Positions 48,861 through 56,673 of a stretch of 64,000 nucleotides of DNA are shown piece by piece; position 1 is the stretch's first letter; every line of letters begins with the position of its first letter. A model generated the notes under the pieces. The model did no database searches and was not told the DNA's origin. It saw only the letters and a list, made by a program, of their open reading frames with translations. Source of the stretch: Streptomyces sp. NBC_01197 (GTDB lineage Bacteria > Actinomycetota > Actinomycetes > Streptomycetales > Streptomycetaceae); assembly GCF_036010505.1 (NCBI RefSeq), contig NZ_CP108569.1, positions 6,005,001 through 6,069,000 on the forward strand, written 5' to 3'. A program made the translations under genes and the position numbers.

Positions 48861-49714
48861 TTCACGGCTCCCAGCGAAAGGCCCTGGACCAGCTTGTCCT
48901 GGGCGGCGAACCCCGCGGCGAGCACCGGCAGGGAGACGACGAGCGACGCGGCGCACACCTTCGCCAGGAACAGGCCCTGGCTGGTGATGAAGCCGGTCAG
49001 GAAGACGGGCGCGGTCTCGGCGACGACGCCCGTGAGCACCCGGGCGAAAAGCAGTTCGTTCCAGCTGAAGATGAAGCAGATCAGCGCGGTGGCGGCGATT
49101 CCGGGCGCAGAGATCGGGGCGACGATCCGGGTGAGGATCACCGGCAGCCTGGCGCCGTCGACCCGCGCCGCCTCGATGACCGCCACCGGCACCTCGGCCA
49201 GGAAGGACTGCATCATCCACACCGCGATCGGCAGATTCATCGAGGTGTAGAGGATGACCAGCATCCAGATGTTGTCGAGCATCCCGGTGTTCTTGGCGAA
49301 CAGATAGACCGGCAGCAGCCCGGCGACCACCGGGAGCATCTTCGTGGAGAGGAAGAAGAACAGGACATCCGTCCACTTCTTCACCGGCCGGATGGAGAGC
49401 GCGTACGCGGCGGGCAGCGCCAGCACCAGCACACACAGCGTCGAGACGACCGATGCCACGGCCGAGTTGGCGAGCGCGGGCCAGGGGCTCGCGCCGCCGC
49501 CCGCACCGAAGAAGTCGCGGTAGCCGTCCAGGGTGAGCGAAGCGGCGAGCGACGGCGGGTTGGTGGCCGCGTCGGTCTCCGCGTGGAAGGAGGTCAGTGC
49601 CATCCAGGCGATCGGCAGGAAGAAGAGGATTCCGGCCAGCCAGGCCGTCAGGCCGAGGAGTGCGCCCCCGGTACGGGCGGCGCCCCGGGGCGCCGCCGTG
49701 TCTGCGGACTTCAT
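48857..49714 (-). CDS. Sugar ABC transporter permease (MalG-type)
   Basis: 285 residues with six spans. The EAA-type loop EAARVDGARLPVILTRIVAPISAPG is intact. Coupled by ATGA overlaps to the permease upstream and the dehydrogenase downstream. Substrate likely a polyol or sugar, given the neighbours. Confidence 0.92.
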   Translation of the reverse strand: MKSADTAAPRGAARTGGALLGLTAWLAGILFFLPIAWMALTSFHAETDAATNPPSLAASLTLDGYRDFFGAGGGASPWPALANSAVASVVSTLCVLVLALPAAYALSIRPVKKWTDVLFFFLSTKMLPVVAGLLPVYLFAKNTGMLDNIWMLVILYTSMNLPIAVWMMQSFLAEVPVAVIEAARVDGARLPVILTRIVAPISAPGIAATALICFIFSWNELLFARVLTGVVAETAPVFLTGFITSQGLFLAKVCAASLVVSLPVLAAGFAAQDKLVQGLSLGAVK

Positions 49715-50664
49715 GCGCGTGATGCCTCCTCGCTGAAGAGGGACGAGACCACGCGGAGCGCGAAGGTCGCGATGATGATCGTGCCGATGACGACCAGGAC
49801 CCCGGCGGCGGACGCGAGACCGTTCTCGTGCGCCTGGTAGAAGGCCTGGTAGACGGTGTACGGCAGGTTCGCGGTGCCCAGGCCGCCCGAGGTGATGGTG
49901 AAGACGGCGTCGAAGTTCTGCACGATGTAGATCGAGCCGAGCAGCGCACCCAGTTCCAGATAGCGCCGCAGATGGGGCAGCGTCAGGTGGCGGAAGATCT
50001 GCCAGCTGCCCGCCCCGTCGATCCGCGCCGCCTCGATCAGCTCCGGTGAGCGGCTCTGCAGCCCGGCCAGCAGGATCAGCATCATGAACGGCGTCCACTG
50101 CCAGATCAGCGCCGCCTCGACCGCGAGCAGCGGGGTGTTCGACACCCAGTCGGGCTGCGGCGCGCCCCCGCCGCCCACCCAGTGCAGCAGCCCGTTGAAG
50201 AGCCCGTACTCCGGGTTGTAGAGCACATGCTTCCAGAGCAGTGCGGCCGCCACCGGGACCAGCAGGAACGGCGCGATCAGCAGCGTACGGACGAACCCCC
50301 GGCCCTTGAAACGGCGGTCGAGCAGCAGCGCCAGGACGAGTCCGAGCACCAGGCTGACGAGCACCACGGCGACCGTCAGCAGCACCGTGGTGAGGACCGA
50401 CTTGCGCAGGTCCGGGTCGGTGAGCACATCGGAGTAGTTGGCGAAGCCGGTGAAGTGCCGGGCCTTCGGATAGAGCGCGTTCCAGTTGAAGAAGGAAATC
50501 ACCACGGTTGCCACGAAGGGCAGTTGGGTGACCACGATCATGAAGATCAGAGCCGGCAGCAGCGGGGCCCGGGTGGCCCAGGCGCGCAGCCGGCTGCCCG
50601 GTGGGGCAGTGGGGCCGGGTGGGGACACCGCGCGGGGCGCGGCCGGAGCTGTGGTCGCTGTCAT
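49711..50664 (-). CDS. Sugar ABC transporter permease (MalF-type)
   Basis: 317 residues with six spans after a Pro-rich cytoplasmic start. The EAA loop reads EAARIDGAGSWQIFRHLTLPHL. ATG 50664 overlaps the end of the binding-protein gene. Works with the MalG-type partner; no ATPase gene is present in this operon. Confidence 0.92.
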   Translation of the reverse strand: MTATTAPAAPRAVSPPGPTAPPGSRLRAWATRAPLLPALIFMIVVTQLPFVATVVISFFNWNALYPKARHFTGFANYSDVLTDPDLRKSVLTTVLLTVAVVLVSLVLGLVLALLLDRRFKGRGFVRTLLIAPFLLVPVAAALLWKHVLYNPEYGLFNGLLHWVGGGGAPQPDWVSNTPLLAVEAALIWQWTPFMMLILLAGLQSRSPELIEAARIDGAGSWQIFRHLTLPHLRRYLELGALLGSIYIVQNFDAVFTITSGGLGTANLPYTVYQAFYQAHENGLASAAGVLVVIGTIIIATFALRVVSSLFSEEASRA

Positions 50665-52028
50665 CGTCCCTCGTACTCCTTCGCGATCTTCGCGGCGAGC
50701 CGCTGGGATGCGGCGATGGCCGAATCGACGGACTTGCGCCCGGCGATGGCGGCGCTGATCTCCTGGGAGACCTTGGTGCCGAGGTCCGTGAACTCGGGTA
50801 TGCCGACGAACTGGATACCGGGCGCGGGGCGCGGCTGCACCCCCGGGTTGCCGGGCTTGGCACTTCTGATGGCGTTGAGCGTGACGTCCCCGAAGGCGGC
50901 GGACGCCTTGCGGTAGGACGGGTCGGTGTAGGTGGACGCGCGCTTCCCGGCCGGGGCGTCGGACCAGCCGCTCTCCTTGCCGACGAGCTCCTCGTACTGC
51001 TTGCCCGAAGCCCAGGAGATGAACTTCCAGGCCTTGTCGGGGTTGCGGGAGGTCTTCTGGATGCCCCAGGCCCAGGTGTAGAGCCATCCGGAGTTGTCCG
51101 TCTTCTCGACCGGTGCGGGTGCGTAGCCGATCTTCCCCTTGACCGGGGACTTGGCCGATTCCAGCGACCCGGCGGCGGAGGTCGCGTCGTACCACATGGC
51201 GGTCTTGGACTGGGTGAGGTCGTTGAGGCACTCGGCGAACCCGGACTGCGCGGCCCCCGACTCGCCGTGCTCGCGGACCAGCTTGACGTAGAAGTTGACC
51301 GCCTGCTTGAAGGCGGGGGAGTCGAGCCTGGCCTTCCAGTCCTTGTCGAACCAGGTGCCGCCGAAGGTGTTGACCACGGTGGTCAGCGGTGCGATCAGCT
51401 CGCCCCAGCCGGGCAGGCCGCGCAGGCAGATGCCCTTCATCCCCGGTTTCGCGCCGTCCGTCTCGGCGGCGAGCGCGGCGACCTGCTGCCAGGTGGGGTG
51501 CGCCGGCATGGTCAGGTGCTTCTGCGCGAAGACGTCCTTGCGGTACATCAGCATGGACGACTCGCCGTAGAACGGCTCGCCGTAGAGCTTCTTGTCGTCC
51601 CCGGTGAGTGACTCGCGCAGCGCGGGCAGGATGTCCTTCTGGTCGAACGCGGTGTCCTTGGCCGTGTACGGGCCCAAGTCGTGCAGCCAGCCGTTCCTGG
51701 CGTAGATCGGGATCTCGTAGTTGGACAGCGTCGCGACGTCGTACTGGCCCGCCTGGTTGGCGAAGTCCTGGCTGATCTTGTCGCGTACGTCGTTCTCGGG
51801 CAGCACGGTGAAGTTCACCCTGATGCCCGTCTGGCGGGTGAAGTGGGCGGCGGTGAGCTTCTGCAACTCCGTCATCTGCGGGTTGTTGACCATCAGCACA
51901 TTGATCGAGTCCCCGCCGGACCCGCTTCCTCCGGCGCCGGTCCAGCAGCCGGACAGGCTGATGAGCAGCGCCCCCGATGCGGCCTGCGCGAGCAGTGCGC
52001 GCGGCCTCCTTCGGATCGGGCTTCGCAT
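50661..52028 (-). CDS. Extracellular solute-binding lipoprotein (sugar/polyol)
   Basis: 455 residues. The signal peptide ends in LSGC, then a Gly/Ser linker and a family 1 solute-binding fold (VLMVNNPQMTELQKL, GEPFYGESSMLMYRKD, FISWASGKQYEEL). It resembles the polyol-binding group such as SmoE. GAGGAG is seven bases before the ATG. First structural gene of the importer operon, 61 bases from the deoR-type gene. Confidence 0.9.
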   Translation of the reverse strand: MRSPIRRRPRALLAQAASGALLISLSGCWTGAGGSGSGGDSINVLMVNNPQMTELQKLTAAHFTRQTGIRVNFTVLPENDVRDKISQDFANQAGQYDVATLSNYEIPIYARNGWLHDLGPYTAKDTAFDQKDILPALRESLTGDDKKLYGEPFYGESSMLMYRKDVFAQKHLTMPAHPTWQQVAALAAETDGAKPGMKGICLRGLPGWGELIAPLTTVVNTFGGTWFDKDWKARLDSPAFKQAVNFYVKLVREHGESGAAQSGFAECLNDLTQSKTAMWYDATSAAGSLESAKSPVKGKIGYAPAPVEKTDNSGWLYTWAWGIQKTSRNPDKAWKFISWASGKQYEELVGKESGWSDAPAGKRASTYTDPSYRKASAAFGDVTLNAIRSAKPGNPGVQPRPAPGIQFVGIPEFTDLGTKVSQEISAAIAGRKSVDSAIAASQRLAAKIAKEYEGR

Positions 52029-52089
52029 GGATCGCTCCTCGGGTGGTTGGGGCTCGGACCGGCCGGCCGTTCAGTGGGGAGAGGAGGGC

Positions 52090-52857
52090 TCAGACCCGGA
52101 TGACCTGTGGTCCCAGCAGGGAGTAGCGGTGCGCCTCGGGTGCGGGCAGCAGGGTGCTGGTGACGATGGTCTCGAAGTCGGTCACCTGGGCGAACCGGCA
52201 GAAGCTCGACGCACCGAACTTGGTGTGGTTCCCCGCGAACACCCGGCGCCTCGCGGCCCTGACCGCCTGCGCCTTGACCTCGCCGACCGCCGGGTCGGGG
52301 GTGGTCAGACCGTGTTCGCGGGAGATCCCGTTGGCACCGATGAACGCCAGGTCGATGACGAACCCGGAGAGCATCCGGGTCGTCCAGTGGTCGACGGTGG
52401 CCAGGGTGCCCGAGCGCAGCCGGCCGCCGAGCAGCAGGACCGTCGTCCGCTCGGCGAGCGCCAGTGCCCCCGCCGTCACCAGGGAAGCGGTGACCACGGT
52501 CAGCGGGCGGTCGTGCGGCAGGCACTCGGCGATCAGCTGCGGGGTGAACCCCTCGTCGATGAAGACCGTTTCGGCGTCGCCGAGCAGCTGGGCCGCCGCC
52601 TCGGCGATCCGCCGCTTCTCCGGTACGTGCATCGTCGTCCGTAAATCCAGCGTGGTCTCGAAGCCGGCGCTCTCCACCGGGTAGGCACCGCCGTGCGTAC
52701 GCCGGACCAGACCGTGGTCCTCCAGCGCGCGCAGATCGCGGCGCACCGTCTCCTTGGCCACGCCGAGCCGTGCGGACAGCTCGGTGACATCGACCGAGCC
52801 CGCTTTCCGGGCGGACCGGACGATCTCACTCCGGCGCTGCTCCGCGCTCACTGACAC
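52090..52857 (-). CDS. DeoR-family sugar regulator
   Basis: 255 residues. The DNA-binding part has SVDVTELSARLGVAKETVRRDL and the family LVRRTHGGAYP. The C-terminal domain (VFIDEGFTPQLIAE, FIGANGISREHGLTTPDP) binds a phosphosugar in this family. It is the first gene of the minus-strand polyol importer cluster and likely controls it. AGGAGG lies close before GTG 52857; GTG 52851 is an alternative start. Confidence 0.92.
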   Translation of the reverse strand: MSVSAEQRRSEIVRSARKAGSVDVTELSARLGVAKETVRRDLRALEDHGLVRRTHGGAYPVESAGFETTLDLRTTMHVPEKRRIAEAAAQLLGDAETVFIDEGFTPQLIAECLPHDRPLTVVTASLVTAGALALAERTTVLLLGGRLRSGTLATVDHWTTRMLSGFVIDLAFIGANGISREHGLTTPDPAVGEVKAQAVRAARRRVFAGNHTKFGASSFCRFAQVTDFETIVTSTLLPAPEAHRYSLLGPQVIRV

Positions 52858-52922
52858 TGGGCCTCCTCGGATTCCGCCGGCTGTGAGGAGAGTTGTACAG
52901 CCGCCCGGATGGTGTGAACAGG

Positions 52923-52962
52923 GCAGGAACGGGCTTGATCATGCCCGTTTCTGCCCGTTCCC
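52923..52962. promoter_or_regulatory. Inverted and direct repeats upstream of the DeoR gene
   Basis: GCAGGAACGGGC (52923-52934) and GCCCGTTTCTGC (52943-52954) form an inverted repeat with one mismatch around TTGATCAT; a further copy TGCCCGTTCC begins at 52952, 11 bp after the previous one. About 65 bases upstream of the gene, this is a plausible DeoR operator. Confidence 0.55.
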
Positions 52963-53016
52963 AGAAAGGCGTCACCGCCCCCACCTGGCGCGGTGTGCCC
53001 GTCCGGGCATGGCAGA

Positions 53017-53042
53017 GGCCCGTCCGGCGTACCGGACGGGCC
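53017..53042 (-). terminator. Terminator after uronate dehydrogenase
   Basis: A perfect 11-bp stem (GGCCCGTCCGG/CCGGACGGGCC) with loop CGTA lies 54 bases downstream of the minus-strand stop at 53096. Confidence 0.75.
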
Positions 53043-53095
53043 CGTTCGCTGCCCGGATGCGGGCGCCCGATGTGCGGTGGACCGGCCCGGGCGGG

Positions 53096-53920
53096 TCAGC
53101 GCGGCCAGACCGGCGGGTCGGTGAGGAACGGTCCGCCGAGGTGGGAGTGGGCCGGGTTCGCCGGGTCGAGCTCGCCCTGTTCGGCGATGAGCTTCGCCGC
53201 GTACGGCTCGGAGTCGTCCTGCGGCTCGTACCCCAGCGCCCGCGCCGACGAGAGGTCCCACCAGATACGGGTGTTGGCCGAAGAGCCGTAGACCACCGAG
53301 TGGCCGACGCCGTCGGCGGTCAGGGCCGCGTGGAAGAGCCGCGCGCCGTCCTGCGGGCTCATCCAGACCGAGAGCATCCGTACGGACGTCGGCTCGGCGA
53401 AGCAGGAGCCGATCCGGACGGACACGGTCTCCTGGCCGAACTTGTCCCAGTACAGCTGCGCCAGATCCTCACCGAAGCACTTGGAGAGCCCGTAGTACGT
53501 GTCCGGCCTGCGCGGGGTGTCGATCGGGATCAACGTGCCCGGAGCGGCCGGGACTTGGCTTCCCGGGCTCGGGGTGTAGCCCACCGCGTGGTTGGACGAG
53601 GCGAAGACGATCCGTCCGGTGCCCGCCTCGCGGGCCGCCTCGTAGAGGTTGTACGTGCCCTCGATGTTGGCCCGCAGGATCTTGTCGAAGGACGACTCGA
53701 GGGAGATGCCGGCGAGATGAATGACGGCGTCGACTCCCCGCACCGCCTCGCGCAGCGCCTCCTTGTCGGCCAGGTCCGCGGTGATGGCCGCGGGTTCGCC
53801 CTCGACCGGCACGGCGTCGAGGAGGCGCAGCTCATAGCCGTACGCGGGCAGCAGGCCCCGCATCAGGGTGCCGAGGCCTCCGGCGGCTCCGGTGAGCAGG
53901 ATGGTGCGGGGAGCGGGCAT
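53096..53920 (-). CDS. udh: Uronate dehydrogenase
   Basis: 274 residues, extended SDR. It has LLTGAAGGLGTLMRG, SSNHAVGYTP, the catalytic YYGLSKCFGEDLA (Tyr and Lys), VRIGSCFAEPTSVRMLSVW and GSSANTRIWWD. The last two blocks are characteristic of uronate dehydrogenase rather than other epimerase-like SDRs. It oxidises glucuronate or galacturonate to the aldaric acid lactone with NAD. ATG 53920 gives the family N-terminus. It diverges from kdgD, which acts further down the same pathway. Confidence 0.87.
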   Translation of the reverse strand: MPAPRTILLTGAAGGLGTLMRGLLPAYGYELRLLDAVPVEGEPAAITADLADKEALREAVRGVDAVIHLAGISLESSFDKILRANIEGTYNLYEAAREAGTGRIVFASSNHAVGYTPSPGSQVPAAPGTLIPIDTPRRPDTYYGLSKCFGEDLAQLYWDKFGQETVSVRIGSCFAEPTSVRMLSVWMSPQDGARLFHAALTADGVGHSVVYGSSANTRIWWDLSSARALGYEPQDDSEPYAAKLIAEQGELDPANPAHSHLGGPFLTDPPVWPR

Positions 53921-54250
53921 GAGCGGTCTCTCCTCGGTGAATCGGAGACGAATTCGGAGGTGGATCGGAATGGCCGGCCGCGATGACGGATGGGCCGCGT
54001 ACCCATCGCCTGGCAAGCGGGTCCAGCGTATCTATGGATGGATGGAATTCACATGTATGGACAAACTAGGGAGCCCCGCGAGCCCCGTCAAGTGTCGTGC
54101 GGGGGTGCGGATTCTGCTTCCGTGGTGGCGTTTCTCGTCTTGACCGTCCCGGCCGCGCTGGCTTAGCGTGGCGTTGTTCAGAAATATAGACACTGATCAG
54201 AATTGTGCACGAACGGAACTGTGCACGACTGGATGCCCCAGGGAGCGCCC
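53921..54250. other. udh-kdgD divergent regulatory region
   Basis: 330 bases without a gene. It holds a GGATGGATGGAATTC stretch and ACATGT palindrome on the udh side, a good promoter for kdgD at 54140-54169, CTGATCAG at 54193-54200, and two copies of TGTGCACGA (54204-54212 and 54220-54228, 16-bp spacing) in the expected kdgD leader. Confidence 0.7.
54140..54169 (+). promoter_or_regulatory. Promoter for kdgD
   Basis: TTGACC (54140-54145), 18-bp spacer, TAGCGT (54164-54169) match the streptomycete vegetative promoter. Transcription would start near 54176, leaving a leader of about 75 bases that contains the TGTGCACGA repeats. Confidence 0.6.
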
Positions 54251-55195
54251 GTGTCCTCAGCCCCGCTCGCCGGCCGACTCGATGGTCTGCTGTTCTTCCC
54301 CGTGACTCCGTTCGGGCCGGACGGCGCCGTCGATCTCGATGCCTTCCGCGCGCACGTGCGCAGCGGCATCGACTCCGGCGCGGCCGCGGTCTTCGCCTGC
54401 TGCGGCACGGGCGAGTTCCACGCGCTCGGCCCGGAGGAGTTCGGCGAGGTCGTCGCCGCCGCGGTCGAGGTGAGCGCCGGCCGGGTGCCCGTCGTCGCCG
54501 GCGCCGGATACGGCACTGCGCTCGCGGTCCACTTCGCGAGGACCGCGCAGGAGGCGGGCGCCGACGGGCTGCTCGCCATGCCGCCGTACCTCGTCACGGC
54601 AGGCCAGGACGGTCTGATCCGCCACTACACGGCGCTCGCGGCGGCCACCACGCTCGACGTCATCGTCTACCAGCGCGACAACGCGGTGTTCACGCCCGGG
54701 ACGGTCGTGGCCCTCGCCCAGGTCGACGGGATCATCGGGCTCAAGGACGGGCACGGCGACCTCGACCTGATGCAGCGCATCATCAGCGCGGTCCGCACCG
54801 AGCTGCCCGGCCGGGACTTCCTCTACTTCAACGGCCTGCCCACCGCCGAACTCACCGCCCTCTCCTACCGTGCCATCGGCGTCACGCTCTACTCGTCAGC
54901 GGTCTTCTGCTTCGCTCCGGACATCGCGCTCGCCTTCTACCGCGCGCTGCGCTCCGGTGACGACGCGACGGCGAACCGGCTGCTCGACGCCTTCTACCGG
55001 CCGCTCGTCGAGCTGCGCAACCAACGGCGCGGGTACGCGGTGTCGCTGATCAAGGCCGGGGTGCGGCTCGGCGGACTGGACGTCGGCGAGGTCCGCCCGC
55101 CGCTCGGTGAGCCGTCCCCCGAGCACATCGCCCAGCTCGCCGCCATCACCGAGCGGGGCCGCGCGGCCCTGGCGGGTCCGGGGGAGCGGGCGTGA
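54251..55195 (+). CDS. kdgD: 5-dehydro-4-deoxyglucarate dehydratase
   Basis: 314 residues of the DapA-like aldolase superfamily. FFPVTPFGPDGAVDL, CCGTGEFHALGPEEF, YQRDNAVFTPGTV and the Schiff-base Lys in GLKDGHGDLDLMQ are specific for KdgD over DapA. It dehydrates and decarboxylates 5-dehydro-4-deoxyglucarate to 2-oxoglutarate semialdehyde. GTG 54251 has GGGAG upstream; ATG 54233 is a less likely start. The stop overlaps the next gene (GTGA). Confidence 0.9.
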   Translation: MSSAPLAGRLDGLLFFPVTPFGPDGAVDLDAFRAHVRSGIDSGAAAVFACCGTGEFHALGPEEFGEVVAAAVEVSAGRVPVVAGAGYGTALAVHFARTAQEAGADGLLAMPPYLVTAGQDGLIRHYTALAAATTLDVIVYQRDNAVFTPGTVVALAQVDGIIGLKDGHGDLDLMQRIISAVRTELPGRDFLYFNGLPTAELTALSYRAIGVTLYSSAVFCFAPDIALAFYRALRSGDDATANRLLDAFYRPLVELRNQRRGYAVSLIKAGVRLGGLDVGEVRPPLGEPSPEHIAQLAAITERGRAALAGPGERA

Positions 55196-56355
55196 AGACC
55201 TCGGCCTTCCTCTACCCCTGGGACGTCGTCGGCGACCCGGAAGCCCCCGCCCGCATCGCGGACCTCGGCGTCCAGCAGGTCACCCTCGCCTCCGCCTACC
55301 ACTCCACCCGCGCCCTGACACCGCGTCACCCGAGGCACCGGATCGTCACCGCAGGACACGCGTCTGTCCTCTATCCGCCGTCCCCCGAGCGGTGGGCCGG
55401 GCGGGAGCTGTGCCCGTACGCCGCTGGGGCCTGGGCCCCCACCCCCGATCCGTACGGAGAGGCCGCAGCCGCGCTGGCCGCCGCCGGCCTGGAGGTCCAC
55501 ACGTGGGTGGTCCTGGCGCACAACTCCCGCCTGGGCTCCGAGCACCCCGGCACCTCGGTGGTCAACGCGTACGGGGACCGCTACCCCTGGGCGCCCTGCA
55601 TCGCCCAGCCCGCCACCCGTGCCTACCTCACCGAGCTGGCCGCGGAGGCCGCGGTGCGCCCCGGGGCGCGCGGTACCGAACTGGAGTCGCTCGGCTGGTA
55701 CGGCCTCGCCCATCTGCACGCCCACGACAAGATCGCCGGAGTGGGGCTCGGCGACGCGGGCCAGTACCTGATGTCGCTCTGCTTCTGCCCGGCCTGCGCG
55801 GACGGGTACGGCGGACTCGGCCTGGATACACATGAGTTGAGCGCGGCCGTACGCCGGGCCCTGGAGCCCGGGTGGTCCACCGGATTCTCCGACGCGGGCA
55901 GCTCCGCGATCGGGAAGCTGCTCGGGGCCGGTACCGCCGCCGCCGTGCTCCAGTGGCGTACCCGGACCGCCCGGACGCTCCAGGAGCAGGCCGTCGCCGC
56001 CGTACGGGCCGCGGCGCCGCCCGGCTTCCAGGTGCTGCTGCACGCCGACCCGGCCGCCCACCACTGCGGCGCGAACGCGGGCGTCGACCCCGAGCACATC
56101 CTCGGCGTCGCCGACGGGGTGGTCGTGCCCTGCACCGGGGGGCTCGCCCTGCTGGCCCCCTTCGCTGTGCACCGCACGGACCGCACGGTGCTCGCGGCCA
56201 ACCTCACCGTTGTCTCCGGTATGGGCGGCAGCCCGGCCACGCTGGCGGAGGACGCGGCCCGCGCCGCCGGGCTCGGCGCGACCGAACTGCGGCTGTACCA
56301 CGCGGGGCTGGCATCCGACGCCGATCTCACGCTCGTACGGGCCGCGCTGTCCTGA
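55192..56355 (+). CDS. Uncharacterised protein coupled to kdgD, possible TIM barrel
   Basis: 387 residues, no signal peptide. I do not recognise a characterised family. The start SAFLYPWDVVGDPEAPARIAD, the strand-like HTWVVLAHNSRLG, the acidic ELESLGWYG followed by HLHAHDK, a Cys cluster CFCPAC near residue 200, QVLLHADPAAHHCG and the final TELRLYHAGL suggest a (beta/alpha)8 barrel like glycoside hydrolases. Translational coupling with kdgD suggests a role in uronate or uronate-glycoside use. GTG 55192 was chosen from the overlap. Confidence 0.8.
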   Translation: MKTSAFLYPWDVVGDPEAPARIADLGVQQVTLASAYHSTRALTPRHPRHRIVTAGHASVLYPPSPERWAGRELCPYAAGAWAPTPDPYGEAAAALAAAGLEVHTWVVLAHNSRLGSEHPGTSVVNAYGDRYPWAPCIAQPATRAYLTELAAEAAVRPGARGTELESLGWYGLAHLHAHDKIAGVGLGDAGQYLMSLCFCPACADGYGGLGLDTHELSAAVRRALEPGWSTGFSDAGSSAIGKLLGAGTAAAVLQWRTRTARTLQEQAVAAVRAAAPPGFQVLLHADPAAHHCGANAGVDPEHILGVADGVVVPCTGGLALLAPFAVHRTDRTVLAANLTVVSGMGGSPATLAEDAARAAGLGATELRLYHAGLASDADLTLVRAALS

Positions 56356-56360
56356 CCCCC

Positions 56361-56409
56361 GGCCGACAGAACGGCCGACAGAACAGCCGACAGAACGGGC
56401 CGACAGAAC
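56361..56409 (+). repeat. 12-bp tandem repeat, four copies
   Basis: The unit GGCCGACAGAAC occurs at 56361-56372, 56373-56384, 56385-56396 (first base differs) and 56397-56409 (one base longer), starting five bases after the stop of the upstream gene. Confidence 0.9.
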
Positions 56410-56582
56410 GGGCCGGAAGCACCGGAGTTGACGGCCGGTGCGGGTGGGCGGGCACCGGTCCGCTCCGTAGCCCAGGGGCGTCGGCCGGGCACCGCGCGCG
56501 AGCAACCCCACAGGCCCCACCAGTCACCTGCGCAACATCTCCACAGAGGTAAACCTCGTTACCGGGCTATGACAAACCTAGC

Positions 56583-56613
56583 TTGACAGTCGCTGACAGT
56601 ACGCAAGTAGGTT
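56583..56613 (+). promoter_or_regulatory. Candidate promoter of the D,D-carboxypeptidase gene
   Basis: TTGACA (56583-56588) and TAGGTT (56608-56613) with a 19-bp spacer. TGACAGT occurs twice with 10-bp spacing at 56584 and 56594, over the -35 region, and may be a regulator site. Confidence 0.5.
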
Positions 56614-56673
56614 CGATATGCACTGATGTTTTTCCTACATACCGGCGTCCCCACGCCGGAAGAAGGGACGCCC

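Larger units (their letters stand above)
56356..56673 (+). other. Intergenic region upstream of the D,D-carboxypeptidase
   Basis: 318 bases holding a four-copy 12-bp repeat at 56361-56409, a GTAA-N6-TTAC palindrome at 56549-56562 inside GGTAAACCTCGTTACC, three TGACA elements between 56569 and 56598, and a probable promoter at 56583-56613. No coding region is seen. Confidence 0.7.
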
